From assembly GCA_020698575.1 (NCBI GenBank), contig CM036244.1, forward strand, positions 23,841,034 through 23,905,033: a DNA stretch of 64,000 nucleotides, in the 5' to 3' direction. Shown here piece by piece: positions 45,333 to 56,486 of the stretch. Source of the stretch: Bostrychus sinensis. Its lineage: Eukaryota; Chordata; Actinopteri; Gobiiformes; Eleotridae. Each line of letters begins with the position of its first letter. Positions within the stretch are counted from its first letter, which is position 1. The translations under genes were made by a program, and so were the position numbers. The notes beneath the pieces are model-generated. The model was given only the letters and a program-made list of their open reading frames with translations. It did no database searches and was not told the DNA's origin.

Positions 45333-45371
45333 CCCTGACCCTGAGCGATATTGGAAGTAGATGGATGAATC
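45333..45371 (+). repeat. Terminal fragment of family A repeat
   Basis: 'tgaccctgagcgatattgga' and 'agtagatggatgaat' correspond to the extreme 3' end of the family, where a GATG-type tail begins. Confidence 0.6.
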
Positions 45372-45596
45372 CGGAAGTTAATTAGCCTGCTGAATAACTC
45401 AAAAAGTGATGAAAAAATTAATAAAAATCAGGGAAGGTCAGTTACAAGCCAAGGAAGACAAATATTTTTTGATGTCAATGTGTAACACTGTCTAAATCCA
45501 TGAATTCATGATGAGGTTCTATACCATTGGGAGACAGTGCCAACAATACCAACTACAGCCAAAAGTGGTCAGTGAAGGAACAAATGATTAGTTTTA

Positions 45597-45700
45597 GTGG
45601 GTTCTTTAACACTGATAGAGAATTTACCCCTGAACTAGTAGATCCTTGGTTCAAGTCCACATCTGAGCACTATATATTGGCAATTGTCAGATAGGGCTAT
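45597..45700 (+). repeat. tRNA(Arg)-like SINE with intact B box
   Basis: 'actgatagagaatttacccc', 'tgaactagtagatccttggt' and 'tcaagtccacatctgagcac' followed by 'tatatattggcaattgtcag'. The B box GGTTCAAGTCC (45648-45658) matches the pol III consensus, making this the best-preserved promoter of the family. Confidence 0.7.
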
Positions 45701-46444
45701 TATATTTTTAAATGTTTTGTGACATGGTTGTACTCTTTCATTTAATCTCCACAAATTCTAATCTGCACATCTATTACTGTCATATATAAAGTGTTTTAGC
45801 ATAGATAGAGCCTCTGTCAATGTCAGATGCAAGAAGTAAAGGGTCAAATTCTGTATGGCTCTAAACTTTCATGCCTCACTGTACAGTAAATCACAGGACT
45901 CACATCAAAGAATATGCAATTGCTTTTATTGTAGAATTCTTTGCAACATGTGGCGCACAATGGACAACAGTCTGGGTGCTCTGATCGTAACATCTGAGGC
46001 TGCTGTTGTATGAGGCTGTGCTGTTTATTGCCCATAAAGGATTCCTTCTAGATGTGCTATGGTCTGGTATGAAAGACCAGTTTTGCTGAATTTTGCCACA
46101 AGGTCTGTTCCAAATGTAATAAAATATTGTGTGTTTTGGGTAACCATGAATGAGGACATTTTTATTTCCTAAGATTACATTTTTTCTCCTTGATAATCAG
46201 TAGAGAAAGGTGTTAATGCTCCAGTGTGGGTTTTCAGAATAGTTCCTAAAGTTAATAAACACATTTTATAGTTTATACATCCTCATATCAAATGTTTACG
46301 TTATAATAAGTAATAAAATTCATTGAAATTTCTGAAAGAAAAAAAAATCAGTGAAACAAATACATTTTTTTTTGCAGAAGTCTGCAAAAATGCAAAATTT
46401 CAAATGCAAAATTTCATTCATTGATTTGTATTATAGCTTATTAA
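45701..46444. other. Unique stretch
   Basis: No gene or repeat family recognised. Confidence 0.4.
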
Positions 46445-46505
46445 TTAACTTGGACCTTTGTGGCAAAGTGGGTATACACTTGAAGACTGTGGGTTCAGAC
46501 CCAGG
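46445..46505 (+). repeat. tRNA-like fragment of another SINE type
   Basis: 'cctttgtggcaaagtgggta', 'tacacttgaagactgtgggt' and 'tcagacccagg' give an A-box-like TGGCAAAGTGG and B-box-like GGGTTCAGACCC arrangement. It is not close to the main SINE family here. Confidence 0.45.
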
Positions 46506-46513
46506 TTTTTGGT

Positions 46514-46753
46514 AAGAAGTAGTAGTACTTGTCGCAGTAGTAATTGAAGAAGTGTTAGATTTTGTTGTGCTAACAAAACTTTTATACTTTTACTTTAGTT
46601 TCTACTTGAGTAGAGTAGTATTTAGTATTGACTATATCCAGTACCTTTTTACTTAAACTTTACTAAGTATATAAGTACTAAGTATAAAGCGTAAGTGTAA
46701 ATTGTGATTACTTTAACTTCTACTAAACATTTTAAGTACTTCTTCCACCTCTG
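46514..46753. mobile_element. AGT/ACT carrier element, copy 5 (short, almost array-less)
   Basis: The right terminus 'ttaagtacttcttccacctc' and internal 'cttttactttagtttctact', 'tgagtagagtagtatttagt' match the carriers, while the trinucleotide array is reduced to a few units near the left ('aagtagtagtacttgtcgca'). It is 240 bp long, against about 1.5 kb for copy 3. Confidence 0.65.
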
Positions 46754-46916
46754 GTAAGCATCAAGTAAATATTTTGAACACAAAAATGAAACGTCTTTAG
46801 TATAAGCCAACACACAAATTAATTACCCTGGTAATTTCTAATGCAAGGCCATCTGTTGATGTACAGCACACAAGTTTTGAAGAAAAGTTTTGTTAGTTAA
46901 TAGAATTATGTGCTGC

Positions 46917-47060
46917 GTCAAAGTTTATTTCTATAACACTTAACAACAACACAAAGAAGACCAAAGTGCTTCATATTAAAAACAAGATAGAATTACAAAG
47001 GTTTAATCAAATCCTATAAAGTGCACACAACAATAAGACAGAACACAAAATGTATTAGTG
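46917..47060 (+). repeat. Retroposon fragment related to 15626-15785
   Basis: 'aaagtttatttctataacac', 'gaccaaagtgcttcatatta' and 'aaaacaagatagaattacaa' follow the common fish 'tttat-tatagcgc' module. Confidence 0.55.
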
Positions 47061-47724
47061 TCATGAGACTGAACATAACCCACTAATATGGACTATACAG
47101 TAGTTGGAGACTTGGTTACGCCCCTGCTGTTGCTAGCCCAGTACCAGCTCAGAGTGCAATAATGACTATGGGAAGTAACTCAATAACTCAATAATTTATT
47201 TCATATGGGAGGCTTTAAGGTTGATAGCTGTGAGATTCAGTAATTGGCCACTTTCTCAAAAATCAGGATTATGGGTAATATGTTGTAAATATATGTGATA
47301 TGTTACTCTAGAGGAAAGCTAATAAAAGCTATGGTGCAGGTTGAAAATGCACATGGAGGAAATATCCTTCCAGGAATTCTTAAGAGACGGTCTAATCCTT
47401 AACAGAAACATTTTTGCAATTAAATATTTGGCTCACACTCGGGCAGTTCCCTCGCCGCTCCTCACTCGAAGGTTCTCAAAGGTAGTAAGGTCCTTTTAGG
47501 TGGAAAAATAATCTGCCAGACTATGTAACTTATATAAAGCAACTCAAGTCTAAGCATTACAAACACCAAGATGTAATGTAACAGAATCACTTCAGTTCTT
47601 CAAGCGTTTCTGAAGGACTGCAGTTAAAAATATGAAAAGGATTTTGCAGAATTTGTGCGCTCTCCAACAAAAAGTAATCAAACTTCTGTACTTGAAAAGG
47701 ACATTATCTGCTTATATTGTGCTC
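47061..47724. other. Unique stretch
   Basis: No gene or repeat family recognised. Confidence 0.4.
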
Positions 47725-47990
47725 ACACCTGGTGATCTTCTAGTTCAGGGGTAAATGCTCTATCCATTGAGCTACAAAGCTCTTGTATTTATTAACAAAG
47801 GCAAAAGGATCCACTAAAACTTATCATTTGTTCTTTACTGACCCTTTGGACATATCCCAGTGGTACAGTACAGAATCCCTAAAATCTCACAGAGGTAAAG
47901 AATCTTAAAAACTTTCTAAATCCAAATGGTGTCAGATCAACACCAAATAATAATCTTTTACTCTCTTACATTACTTGACCTTTCCTGAAA
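47725..47990 (-). repeat. tRNA(Arg)-like SINE head plus extended upstream homology
   Basis: The minus-strand head reads 'agagctttgtagctcaatgg', 'atagagcatttacccctgaa' and 'ctagaagatcaccaggtgtg'. Its A box (TAGCTCAATGG) is close to consensus. Upstream on that strand, 'agttttagtggatcc' and 'ggattctgtactgtaccact' are shared with the copy at 21401-21660, so the repeated unit is longer than the tRNA-like head plus body. Confidence 0.7.
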
Positions 47991-49240
47991 ATTCCATCCA
48001 AATCCTAAAACTCAGCGTTGAGTTATCAAACAAACCAATACCAGCGAAAACATAACCTACTTTTTCAATCTGTTCCATTTTCCTCAGCATTTTCACACTG
48101 CCTCTGTGATTTGGTTTACAGACTGTTGCTAATTATTGTTCACTCTAAAGCTAAAAAAAAGAGCATGCAAGTTCAGCTTTGTAGGTCATCACAGTACAGA
48201 ACCATCACTTTCACTGATCAATCCAAAAATGCACAATCAAACTCGGCTGGCAGAGCTTGTTGGTGACAATCTGGCAAATGAAAGTGTATGTTTTAGCAAG
48301 ACAAGGCGGACCAGCAAAAGGCGGTGGAGGCGGGGGTGGGCACATGCGGGCGAGCGGGGTCTGCACTAAAATTGGAGGTGTTAATGGTTCAGTCTGTCAC
48401 ACTCGGGTTGGAATGTTTTGTTTCCAGCATCAGATACGAGATGGGAACACTTTGTGCCATCTCATTTAAAACACTGAAGCCTAACAAGATAGAAAATAAT
48501 GAAAAGATGGACAGTGCTTGATAACTTGATAACATTTCTGCTCTTTTTTTTCTGGATTTTTGACATTAAAATTTAATTAAAATGATGTGTTGACCATCTC
48601 CAGAAGTGTATTATCTTCTGTTGAAGGCTATTTCTGTAAGCTCTATCCATGTTACTGTGGTGATGGTTGTCTTAAGCTGGGTTAATGTCTTTACAAGTAA
48701 AGGTCTCTGGCATAAAATGGGCATGATGCATCATCCAAAAATTACCATACTATTTTGGTAACCTTTTTACATATTATAGAGCCTATATTATGCTTTTTGT
48801 GGGCCTTCATTCGCAAAAGTAGTCCAGTTTTTGGTGGCACTGGAATTGCTTTCACTGTCTATATTACACTAAACCATAAAGATAAGATTAATAGTTAGTT
48901 TCTAAATGTAGAACAGAACAGATATGCCTTCTCACTTTAACATTAAAATGACAGAAATGCACCTAAAAACAACCTTCTTTTTCTACTGCTAATTGCAGTA
49001 GTATACGGCTTCCCACACCTCTTCAAATTATTTCTTTTAGCTGATCCCAGGAGTGCCACAGTAACTCGTCTAGTGGTTTGCATATCATTGGCACAATTTT
49101 CTACACTGGATGCCCCTCCTGACGCAAAATGCTGAAAAACATCTTGAGTGGCGTTGGTATGATGGGACATTTATATCCACTAAGTCTACTAAATGTCTTG
49201 TTAAAGTCATAAAATATAAGTATAAAATACTTTTGTTTCA
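47991..49240. other. Mostly unique stretch
   Basis: A G-rich segment at about 48304-48362 gives overlapping Gly/Arg-rich frames without a recognisable domain. Near 48783 'gcctatattatgctttttgt' may be an isolated TTAA-MITE end. No gene is supported. Confidence 0.35.
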
Positions 49241-49248
49241 AGTATTAT
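49241..49248. repeat. Left target-site duplication AGTATTAT
   Basis: Identical to 49643-49650. Confidence 0.9.
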
Positions 49249-49642
49249 TAGGCTGACCAGATGTCCCTATTTAACCGGGCCAGTCCCAGTTTTTGGCTCC
49301 TTGTCCCATGTCCCAACAAATTCTGTAAAAACACTATTATGTATTAGTTTTTAACAAACCACGTCCCAGTTCTCCCCACTTTAACAAACAGAAAAACATA
49401 GGAAACTTAAAATTATTTGACTAAACTAGACATTTGTCACTAACATTATTTGCAGTGTAATTTTTATCAATAATTTTCCATCATATTTAAAACGTAAGTC
49501 TTAGCGTCATGTTCTTTAATTAAATGACTGAAAAATGTATGGATTTCGGAAGCTTTTTTGTCACTTGATAGATAAAAATGCACCATAATTTATAAAATAA
49601 TTATGTGTCCCAGTTTTTGGGTCTAGGAATCTGCTCACCCTA
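49249..49642. mobile_element. Non-autonomous hAT-like element, 394 bp
   Basis: The ends TAGGCTGACCAGATG (left) and, reverse-complemented, TAGGGTGAGCAGATT (right) are inverted repeats. An exact 8-bp duplication AGTATTAT flanks them (49241-49248 and 49643-49650). Just inside, 'cagtcccagtttttggctcc' near the left and 'gtgtcccagtttttgggtct' near the right form a sub-terminal direct repeat. The 8-bp duplication supports hAT. There is no transposase. Confidence 0.85.
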
Positions 49643-49650
49643 AGTATTAT
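49643..49650. repeat. Right target-site duplication AGTATTAT
   Basis: Exact partner of 49241-49248. Confidence 0.9.
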
Positions 49651-51607
49651 TCTACTAATATAAAAGTGAAAATGTGTATATCGTAAGAACTGTTTAGAAA
49701 CAAGCACAAAATTGATCTCATTGTCATTTTTAAAAGTTTTTTTTTTTTTTTTTTAACGCTGGCCCCAGTGTGGCCCCCTGTTAAAAGTGGTCTAGAGCCT
49801 CCCCTCATGTGCTGACCCAACCTATACAACACTGATTTAAGTGCCAGTCAAAAAAGTATAGACCTCCACCAAGGCATCTTAGTAATTGGCAGGTTACTTT
49901 GAAAAAAGCTAATCTGCATATCTTACATCAAATCTGTTTCACTTTTTTGTGATAAAGATTAATAGCGTTGTTTTGCTGTAATTGTGAGGACTTTTATTGA
50001 TTGCTGCCTTGGTTAAACAAGCAATTGGCCATAAAGTGACAGCTGCATACCTTTGTAATACAACCATAATAAACTTCCTCTGCAATGTAGTGCTTAAAAA
50101 TATTACAAGCACACACAAGAACAGTCACACAGACCACCACTCAAACTCTTTTTTTTTTTAAACAACAAAAGAGGGCAAATCTGTCACTTATTCCTTATGG
50201 ATGAAAAGATAAGTCAAATTAATTCAATATGTCTTCATTTAGTGTCAAGTCCCCAGTGTATTGTGGTGCCTCCCTATAAATAGTCATGTGGTTCTGAGCG
50301 GGAATCATCTGAGACAAACACTTAGATTAAGACAGAGTGCTGTGCTGATGAATTGAAGATGAGTGGCTTCGATGGTTGTGCCTGCCCCATCGCCACCACA
50401 ACTCCCCCCAGTCCACTCGCCCCGCTTGGCATGTCCCTCTGCCCCCCTTAAAAACCTACTCAGAGACAGAATCCTTTTAATTGCATTTCCATGTAGGTGT
50501 TTTACCCAGGGTGTCGCTCCCCAGGCATGAAGGCAGAGTGCTCCGAGACGCCAAGTGCTACACGCTCAAACCAAGCCCAGCATCTTGGCCCCCGCGAGAG
50601 GATGTGCGTCCGTCAGTCAAGTGCAAACAGCCCGGTAGGGACACTTGAAAAAGCCATAACAGCTACGGTATAAATAAATGCATGGAGAAGCATTTTTCCT
50701 CTTGGATGAAAAGGCTTTAACCTTTTGGTCCACATAAGAGCAAAAAAAAATTGTGACATTTAGCTTTTTCCCCACTCTGGACAGATAATTTCAAAGCTTT
50801 TATAGGTAAATCAGGCCAGCCTTATTGGACTCCAGAAGCCTATTTAACAGCCTGAATGTAGCTCGAAGCTGGGAGAATTTCAATAAATTTGGTGCTACCT
50901 ATGAATCGTGAGAAACCGTCCCTTTTGCCCTTGGCTGGTTTATTCAGCTTTGGTGGACATCGACTATACAGGCTCTCTCAGTTTGTCGACCCCCAAAAAT
51001 AAAGGACACAGAGGATGGGTTGTTTCTGGCCCAAATCAGTGGCAGCAGCAGCAGCAGCAGCACACTGATACATAATTGATTTGGAAAAGGACAAAAATAA
51101 AAAGTGTGACATAAGCAGACGTTTGTTTGATGTCTGAGGGCATGGTTTACTGCTGAACTGATTTCACTCACAGGTAATGCTGAATGCAGATTGGGACAGT
51201 GTCTCTGGGCTGGAGCCAAAAGGAGAAACGGGGCAGACTTGAGGCTGTGGAGTTGTTTTTAAAATCACAAGTTATATTAAATGTTTGGTTGTAGTCATTT
51301 CAAATCTTAGAACCTAAATATGAACAGACTGACTGTGAACAGGAGTAAAACCTGCTCGCTGTACTAAGACTCCTATAGAAGTGAAATTTGGCTGGACAAT
51401 AGTATTACCAAGTAATTGACACATGGCAGTAAGTTTTCATACTGTTCTCATCTGATTCCGTTGTGTTGCTAGACATAATGTAGTTGCTAGTGTCACATAC
51501 CTCTGAAACTTTTTAAATAGAACAGATGACGGAAGTGGCTCCATAAAAAAATATAGTTGAAGATGTTTAAGTGATTTCTATCATTGTCCACAGCGCACTG
51601 TTCAGAC
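49651..51607. other. Mostly unique stretch; candidate conserved block 50310-50940
   Basis: No gene is supported. A poly-T run at about 49737-49755 is followed by 'gctggccccagtgtggcccc', perhaps a transposon end. The interval 50310-50940 is GC-richer, complex and repeat-free, with both GC-rich cores and AT-rich homeodomain-like cores. Enhancer-like by texture only. Confidence 0.35.
51043..51062 (+). repeat. (CAG)6-type microsatellite
   Basis: Six to seven CAG/AGC units. The reading frame over it is not supported as coding. Confidence 0.9.
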
Positions 51608-51610
51608 TAA

Positions 51611-52078
51611 AGGCTCATTTATAGTCTACGTGATTTACTCATTTGGATACAGACGGATCGCTCTGTCTTCTGCGTTCATTCTATCATGTTGGTCCGCTTT
51701 CCCAGAGCTTGCAGATATGTACGAACAGAGCAGTACATGTGTTGACTATTAGAGACACAGCTCAACAATTCACAGCGGAAGAAACGGCTGAACTTTGATG
51801 AGAGCAAGTTAGTCACAGTTTATTCAAAGAACACACTACCACTGTTTTTGCCTCCTTTTCTGGCTTTTCTTCAATAAATGGTATGTAAGAAATACTGCCC
51901 TGTTTGTTGTGGTTGTTGCTGTTTTTCTTCTATCTTGGTCAAATCTTTGACAGTTGCAGATCAACCCTAGTGGTTATTTACCACAACATACCGGAAGTAT
52001 AAATGCTGTGACGAACACTGCTTGGTACAGACGGATGTATGTACATATGGAAGTACAAATGGAAGTATAAAGGAGCCT
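51611..52078. mobile_element. PIF/Harbinger-like MITE, 468 bp
   Basis: The ends AGGCTCATTTATA (left) and, reverse-complemented, AGGCTCCTTTATA (right) differ at one of 13 positions. TAA lies on both sides in the same orientation (51608-51610 and 52079-52081), as expected for the 3-bp TWA target duplication of PIF/Harbinger. Sub-terminal 'gatacagacggatcgctctg' on the left and 'ggtacagacggatgtatgta' on the right are shared. No transposase is present. Confidence 0.75.
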
Positions 52079-52373
52079 TAATGTCAAAATACTTAATTCA
52101 TGTTGTTCAGTCTTTGGTAATGAGAAAAAAGCTAATGCTAAGTCTGACTTCTTAGTAGAAAAAATACTAATAGAATGGACTATGTTACTAACATTTTGTG
52201 TTGCGGTATAGATGTGTGTTTTCTTTGCTGGCCCTGGCTTACGCTGAGGGTCCACCTTTAGCTTGGCTAAACTGTAGCCTACACATACAACAATATTTAT
52301 ACTATAAACCACTAGGCAGAACGGTATGGGACGTGTCAGTAAGGGACGCCTTAGAATGGGTAGCCCCAAAACC

Positions 52374-53191
52374 TGCTTGTGTTTCCATTACTCTGGGTCC
52401 AGGAGACACAAGTCTGTTACGTAAACACTGACGTCACAAAAGTGCAACAAAGGCTGCATTAAGAAATGAGATAGAAAATCTGAAATTCACTTTCAAAACA
52501 AAGGCACTGGCAACATTTAATAAAAAGATGAACGTAAATCTTGGTGTGCGTCTGTGTGAGGCCGGTGTGTGTCTGTGTGAGGTTGGTGTGTGTCTGTATG
52601 AGGATGGAGGTAAAACTGTATGAACTTAAGTCAACAGGAGACTACATCAGGTTTACCTCCAGATTTCTGTACATTAAATTCACTTCACTGCTCCACTTTA
52701 ACACATTTTAACCACTGAACCTATAACCGCATGAGTCTAACTCATGTTTAATCCAGTCTAAACTAAAAATTAAAAGTATAGATTCTCAAAACAAAAGCCG
52801 TACTTCACTAAACCAGAAACATCTGTTGCTAATATATGCTAGCTTTATTTTTAGAAAAAGTTGCCTCAACATTAGCTTGTCCTCTGTTGGAATACAGCTG
52901 TTTATCACAAGGACAAGCTTGTGTTTGATTAAAACACATTTTCACTTTTATTTCTGTCCTTTGGCTTGTTGTTTTTGCCTGAGTGAGGATTCTCTCTCGT
53001 ACATTCAGCTCACAGCAGTGCCCACCTCTAACCGTACCAGAAGCTTAACCGAGCTGGACCTCATCAGGCAGCAATGCCAAAAATAAAACTGTTTGGACCG
53101 CTTTTTGGGAACACTTTGGAACGCTTTGGGAAGTGGGAACACCCCCAAACTGAGCCGTCCCGCCCTGTTCCGACCTAATGGAAAAGCGCCT
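52374..53191. mobile_element. Possible terminal-inverted-repeat element, about 0.8 kb
   Basis: The left part 'gcttgtgtttccattactct' with 'gttacgtaaacactgacgtc' and the right part 'gttccgacctaatggaaaag' (mirror 'cttttccattaggtcggaac') resemble the two ends of a common fish element. Similarity between the ends is limited to about a dozen bases and no duplication is seen. Confidence 0.45.
52543..52605 (+). repeat. 21-bp tandem repeat, three units
   Basis: Units begin at 52543, 52564 and 52585, each near 'ggtgtgtgtctgtgtgagg' plus two variable bases. They differ from one another at only a few positions. Confidence 0.9.
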
Positions 53192-54205
53192 TATAAACAC
53201 ATTATCCAGATGTGTTCATCCTACCAAAATTAATTCAGTAGTTCTATTTAAAAAGTTGTTTTAGCTTTAACAGACACACTTTTTTCACTCCCATGTAACT
53301 ACTCAGAAAGGCAAGCTTATATAACCATAAAAAGAAATCGATTTTGTACAGAGACACATAGTGAAAAGCTAATGTCATTGTAATTCCCCAATTAGCACCA
53401 TTATTCATTGATTAGCATGCTAGTCGATGTTGAACTTTAGCCTGGAGCTGGTGGTAGCCGCTCATGCTAATCATCAATCAACTCCTTTATCAAGTATCAT
53501 GGTTGAAATTTGTCAAATTAATATTTAAAAGCAATCAATATAAGATGGAACAAAAACACATGATATAATTGTCATTAAATTGTACATGGAGTAAAGAATG
53601 TAATTATTTAGTATAGCAGGCCAGCCTAATTTAATGAGGACCATCCCAAGAGGACAAATGTGGTATTACATAAACACGACATTAGCCTTCTGTTTTGAGG
53701 CCTTTCTTTCTCCATAAAGTACATAAAATAGCACAGACAGATTGTTATTAATGTACTATAAGAATAGAAAACGGATACTAATTGCATCTGTTTCACCTTG
53801 ACTGGAGTAGAAGTCTTGCGGGTAAGTCAAAGTATGCCCCTGAAACATGACAGTGTTTAAATGCTGATGTTAACGGATCAGTGGCACATTACAATTTGAC
53901 ATTCTGGTTTGGCAGTAGAGACAGCTGGGGGAGCAGCACACAATCGCACTGTACAACGTTCTCTCAGGCAGCTTCAGCTCGATAAATAATGGTTAAAAAT
54001 GCACCGAGTCAGTTTCCCATCCATTGAAGTAGCAGAAATGCTGGAGGCAGTACATCAATGTGACATCACAGATCATAGACGTGGATCTCCGAGGGCTCAT
54101 TTAAAGAGCTGTGTACACTGAAGATACGCCTTAAAAACTGCACACTGCACTTCCCAATCTCACACACAGATTAGTAACTACTGCAGTAGTGGGGCCTTGT
54201 GTAAC
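53192..54205. other. Unique stretch, possible conserved segment 53600-54130
   Basis: No gene or repeat family recognised. Complex DNA without repeats; regulatory function cannot be judged. Confidence 0.3.
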
Positions 54206-55040
54206 CAGAGGTGGCAGAAGTACTCAAAATCTGCACTCAAGTAAAATTAATGTTACTTCTACAGAATAATACTATTATGTAGATGTAAAAGTACTCAACA
54301 AATTATTACTTGAGTAAAGTAAGTAAAGTAAAAAAAAGTCACGTCTTTTACTGCTACTTTACTACTACTGCTGCTGCTACTACTTGTAGTACTCCGGCTA
54401 TTGCTACTACAACATTTGCAATTACTACTTCCCCAATTACTACTACTACTTCTACAATTTTTTGACAAAATCGGAGGTCGAACTGTGGATGGTGAATGTT
54501 CTTCTCACTTTGTCACTAAGGTCAAAAATACTTATACCTACTCATTTAGTGTAGTCTTTAGTAAATGTAACATTTTGCTTTAAAAATACTAAAGTGAAAG
54601 TACATTTTAGAAAATGTGCAGTAAATATTAAAAAAAAAATACTTAATTAAATTTTTTTTTTAAAAAGCTTAAAAGGTTCTGTAAGCAGCATGCGCTTGTA
54701 TGGTTTGAAAACAGTACTGCAGTCTAAATCAAAACAATGGTCTCTTTTCTGATTGGATGATCAGCAATGCAGTTTTAGAACCAAAACAAACATGTAAACA
54801 AAAACAGCTTGAGCATATTTTTTCTTATGTGAATAAATTATCTGTACCATTGCTATCAGTAAAACTAATATTTGATTTAAAAATATTTATCTCATGGTCT
54901 TGGGACACGTGGGTAATTTTTAGTTTTAGTTTAAGTTTTTTTTTTTATATATACACTGCTCAAAGCACCTTTAAGTAAATATTCTTTAAAAAAGGGACTT
55001 AGGTAAATATAAAATATACTTAAATATGTAAAGTACTTGA
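54206..55040. mobile_element. ACT-array carrier element, copy 6
   Basis: The left terminus 'ccagaggtggcagaagtact' and following 'ttattacttgagtaaagtaa' match the carriers. An ACT/GCT array lies at about 54355-54455. The right part has 'ctttaagtaaatattcttta' and 'atatgtaaagtacttgataa', but a clean right terminus is not visible. Confidence 0.6.
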
Positions 55041-55539
<499 letters not shown>

Positions 55540-55791
55540 CTTTTCACCAGCATTCTTACAATATAACTTAGTTGAAGTGGGGAAAAAACAACGTTTCAAA
55601 CCTTATAGTCATAAAGGTTTCTCCAAATGGTTTTCCAATATGTGTGGTGTGCACAGCAGAAACAATACACTTAATTATGTCTGTGTTAGACAGCAGAGGA
55701 ACATTTGGGTTTAAGAGAGAAGCTGTATATTGCCAATCTGTTCTCTACCCAAGGCACAATATAAACCATTAAAAGACACAACAAATATACA

Positions 55792-55946
55792 GACGTGGAC
55801 AAAATTGTTGGTGCCCTTTATAAAACAAAGAAAACCCCACTATGTTCTCTGAAATAACTTGAAACTAACTTGAGACTAAATTAATAATAAATCATAATTT
55901 ACTAAAATTTAAATTAATGTAAATCAGACATTGCTTGAATTGTGGT
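55792..55946 (+). mobile_element. Tc1/mariner-like element, left part (split by a LINE)
   Basis: 'gacgtggacaaaattgttgg' with 'tgccctttataaaacaaaga', 'taacttgaaactaacttgag' and 'aaatcagacattgcttgaat' follow the outer terminal region of a common fish Tc1-like element. It continues directly at 56498 once the LINE and one copy of its duplication are set aside. Confidence 0.7.
55936..55946. repeat. LINE target-site duplication, left copy (TGAATTGTGGT)
   Basis: Identical over 11 bp to 56487-56497. Confidence 0.9.
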
Positions 55947-56486
55947 CCATCCATCCATCCATCCATCCATCTTCTTCCACTTATCCGGGACAGGGTCGCG
56001 AAGGCAGTAGTCTAAGCAAAGATGCCCAGACTTCCCTCTCCACAGACACTTCCTCCAGCTCTACCGGGGGGACCCCAAGGCGTTCCCAGGCCAGCCGAGA
56101 GACATAGTCCCTCCAGCGTGTCCTAGGTCTTCCCCGGGGCCTGCGCCCGGTGGGACATGCCCGGAACACCTCCCCAGGGAGGCGACCAGGAGGCATCCGG
56201 AACAGATGCCCGAGCCACCTCAACTAAGTCCTCTCGATGTGGAGGAGCAGCGGCTCTACTCCGAGCTCCTCCCAGGTGACAGAGCTCCTCACCCTATCTC
56301 TAAGGGAGCGCCCAGCCACCCTGCGGAGGAAATTCATTTCGGCCGCTTGTATCTGGGATCTTGTCCTTTCGGTCATGACCCAAAGCTCATGACCATAGGT
56401 GAGAGTAGGAACGTAGATCGGGCAGCAGTCGAAGGCGGGTGCCTCGACGACCGGGTCCTCGGACACAGCTTCTAGCTGTAGGGACA
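55947..56486 (-). mobile_element. 5'-truncated Rex3-like (RTE clade) non-LTR retrotransposon, 540 bp
   Basis: The element lies on the minus strand between two perfect 11-bp duplications. Its 3' end (low coordinate) is a (GATG)n-type tail (55947-55971 read on the minus strand), which is characteristic of Rex3 and related fish RTE LINEs, in place of poly-A. The rest encodes the C-terminal end of the reverse-transcriptase polyprotein. The endonuclease and the catalytic reverse-transcriptase core are absent, so this is a typical dead 5'-truncated insertion. Confidence 0.8.
55981..56475 (-). pseudogene. C-terminal fragment of a LINE reverse transcriptase ORF
   Basis: One minus-strand frame reads through the fragment: an upstream half containing 'LTYGHELWVMTERTRSQIQA' and 'EELGVEPLLLHIERT', then an in-frame TAG at 56224-56226, then a downstream half with 'RWLGHLFRMPPGRLPGEV', 'RRPRGRPRTRWRDYVSRL' and 'AWERLGVPPVELEE', ending in a natural stop near 55981. 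This basic, Trp- and Arg-rich tail follows the thumb of RTE-type reverse transcriptases. A full protein of this class is around 1000 residues; about 165 codons remain. The amber codon probably arose by C-to-T change after insertion. The opposite-strand frame at 56206-56475 is a shadow. Confidence 0.8.

Noticed and set aside
45597..45700. Genuine tRNA gene
   Set aside because: The B box is good but arms do not pair into a cloverleaf, and the sequence belongs to a dispersed SINE family.
51043..51062. Poly-Gln or poly-Leu coding tract
   Set aside because: A short CAG run in a 91-codon frame with no other support.
56206..56475. 89-codon plus-strand frame
   Set aside because: Shadow of the LINE reverse-transcriptase fragment on the other strand.
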